Below are positions 62,871-64,000 of a DNA stretch of 64,000 nt, piece by piece. Position numbers and translations under genes: made by a program. Position 1 is the stretch's first letter; every line of letters begins with the position of its first letter. The notes beneath the pieces were generated by a model. That model saw only the letters and a list, made by a program, of their open reading frames with translations. It ran no database searches and was not told where the DNA came from. The DNA is from Chamaea fasciata (lineage: Eukaryota; Chordata; Aves; Passeriformes; Sylviidae). The stretch lies in the NCBI GenBank assembly GCA_029207755.1, contig JARCOQ010000002.1, forward strand, positions 113,137,745-113,201,744. Direction: 5' to 3'.

Positions 62871-64000
62871 AAAGGTGCAGCTATTAGACTACCCATGTTG
62901 TCTTTAGCTTGAGACACATTTGATTGAGCTGTAGTTACTGAAGAGCTTTATGCCTTAAGCAAGGATTACATTTATCAGTCAATTTTCATCTACTTTCATG
63001 TTCTTACAGTGGTAACTTCAATATTAAGTTGTTAAAACTACCAGCAAAAGTTCCAAATCAAACCAAAGATGCTGTGTCCACTTCAATTAACACAACAGAT
63101 ATTTTAGAGCACTTCTGTTAAGTGTCCCTAACTTGAACCTCTCTTCTACAAAAAAAGAGATTTTTAATTTTGAAAATGCCAGATAATTTCACCTTCACAG
63201 TGTTGGGACACAGTGTGTGTGACTTTTGCTGTCAGCCAGCCCAAGCAGGGCTGGGGTTTCCATACAGACAAGAACAGATCCAGCCCTGCTTTAAGGTCCT
63301 TGAAGACTTTTACAGCCAGCCCTGATTTAACTGATGTCAGGCTCTGTTATTTCCCCCGTGCCAAGAGGACCTGAGTGTTATCTGAGCTCTACAGGAGAGC
63401 TGGCACTCCGACACCTGAAAATGGAAACCAAATCTTACCTGCAAGAAAGGTCATGCTTGTGCTCTTCTTGGAAATTAAAGCAGGAAATCATATCACTAGA
63501 GGAAAAAACTTTTGTTTTAACAGTCTTAATATGACTGTAGTGGTGGTCTGTGCCGTCCATGGAAGAGCTTTATGTGCTGGCCTTTAAAGCACAGCTCTGC
63601 AGATGTATTTCAGCACAGAAATATTCAGCATTTCACTGTGAGAACCCCTGGTCCCAGGAGATTAATTAACAAAAATGCAATGCTGCACCTCGTCAGCGTC
63701 ACTCAGGGGATTCAGACTAATGGATGTGGGGGGACTGAGTTACAGAAGTTCACCCCTGGCTCAGCAGAGAGCAGGGCAGGGCTGATATTGGTTTCCCTGC
63801 CCTGCTCTAAGAGCAGCGTGTTTGGCTCTCCCATTGCCGTGGCATTAGTCAGGTTTATCCCTGAATTCACAGGAGTGGCTCAGAGCCTGGAGAGGTCAAA
63901 AGAGCAGCTCCTGCTGATTCCAGTGAACCCTGAAAACTCCTCACCTCTCCAGCCTCTGTGCTGAATCCAGGCTCCCAACTTATCTCAGGAATAAACCTGT

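Overview
The window is a stretch of vertebrate, almost certainly bird, chromosomal DNA. It carries the 3' part of one large gene on the + strand, DSCAM (Down syndrome cell adhesion molecule). The bird assignment rests on the interspersed repeats: many CR1 LINE fragments with the bird-type 3' end (the 'tgcccatggcaggg' and 'ttccaaccca' boxes, then short 'gattctgtgattctg' tails), plus solitary LTRs of bird endogenous retroviruses. The repeat types look passerine, but this is recalled from family knowledge and not searched.

Twelve consecutive DSCAM coding exons can be read, all with GT-AG borders and matching phases. They join into 1990 nt of open frame (663 codons plus one base). In order they encode the end of fibronectin III domain 4 (10609-10762), Ig domain 10 in two exons (17877-17994, 18880-19043), FNIII-5 in two exons (22198-22296, 22885-23073), FNIII-6 in one exon (23823-24113), the transmembrane exon (29049-29225), and five cytoplasmic exons: a 31-nt mini-exon at 36113, then 41882, 44331, 48643 and 53077-53379. 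The upstream exons and the terminal exon (C-terminus, stop codon, 3' UTR) lie outside the window. No other protein-coding gene, structural RNA, CRISPR array or bacterial-type element was found.

The rest, about 97 percent, is intron. Layout: 1-10.6 kb is the end of an upstream intron with four CR1 fragments. 10.6-24.1 kb holds the ectodomain exons, with CR1 copies and two LTRs between them. 24.1-48.6 kb has the transmembrane and early cytoplasmic exons separated by 2-7 kb introns. 48.6-54.4 kb holds the last two cytoplasmic exons, tightly bracketed by mobile elements. 54.4-64 kb is the start of a last intron of at least 10.6 kb, with an LTR nested in a CR1 reading frame.

The points most worth a second look are: a CR1 3' end that appears to supply the branch-point region of the exon at 48643; solitary LTRs starting about 90-105 bp downstream of the last two exons; opposite strand biases of CR1 (13 sense, 3 antisense) and LTRs (1 sense, 6 antisense) relative to the gene; a 31-nt exon followed by a run of 23 T; and an AT-rich cluster of exact transcription-factor-like motifs in the intron at 41.2 kb. 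No wholly new biological system is evident. Percent identities and repeat family names could not be computed here.
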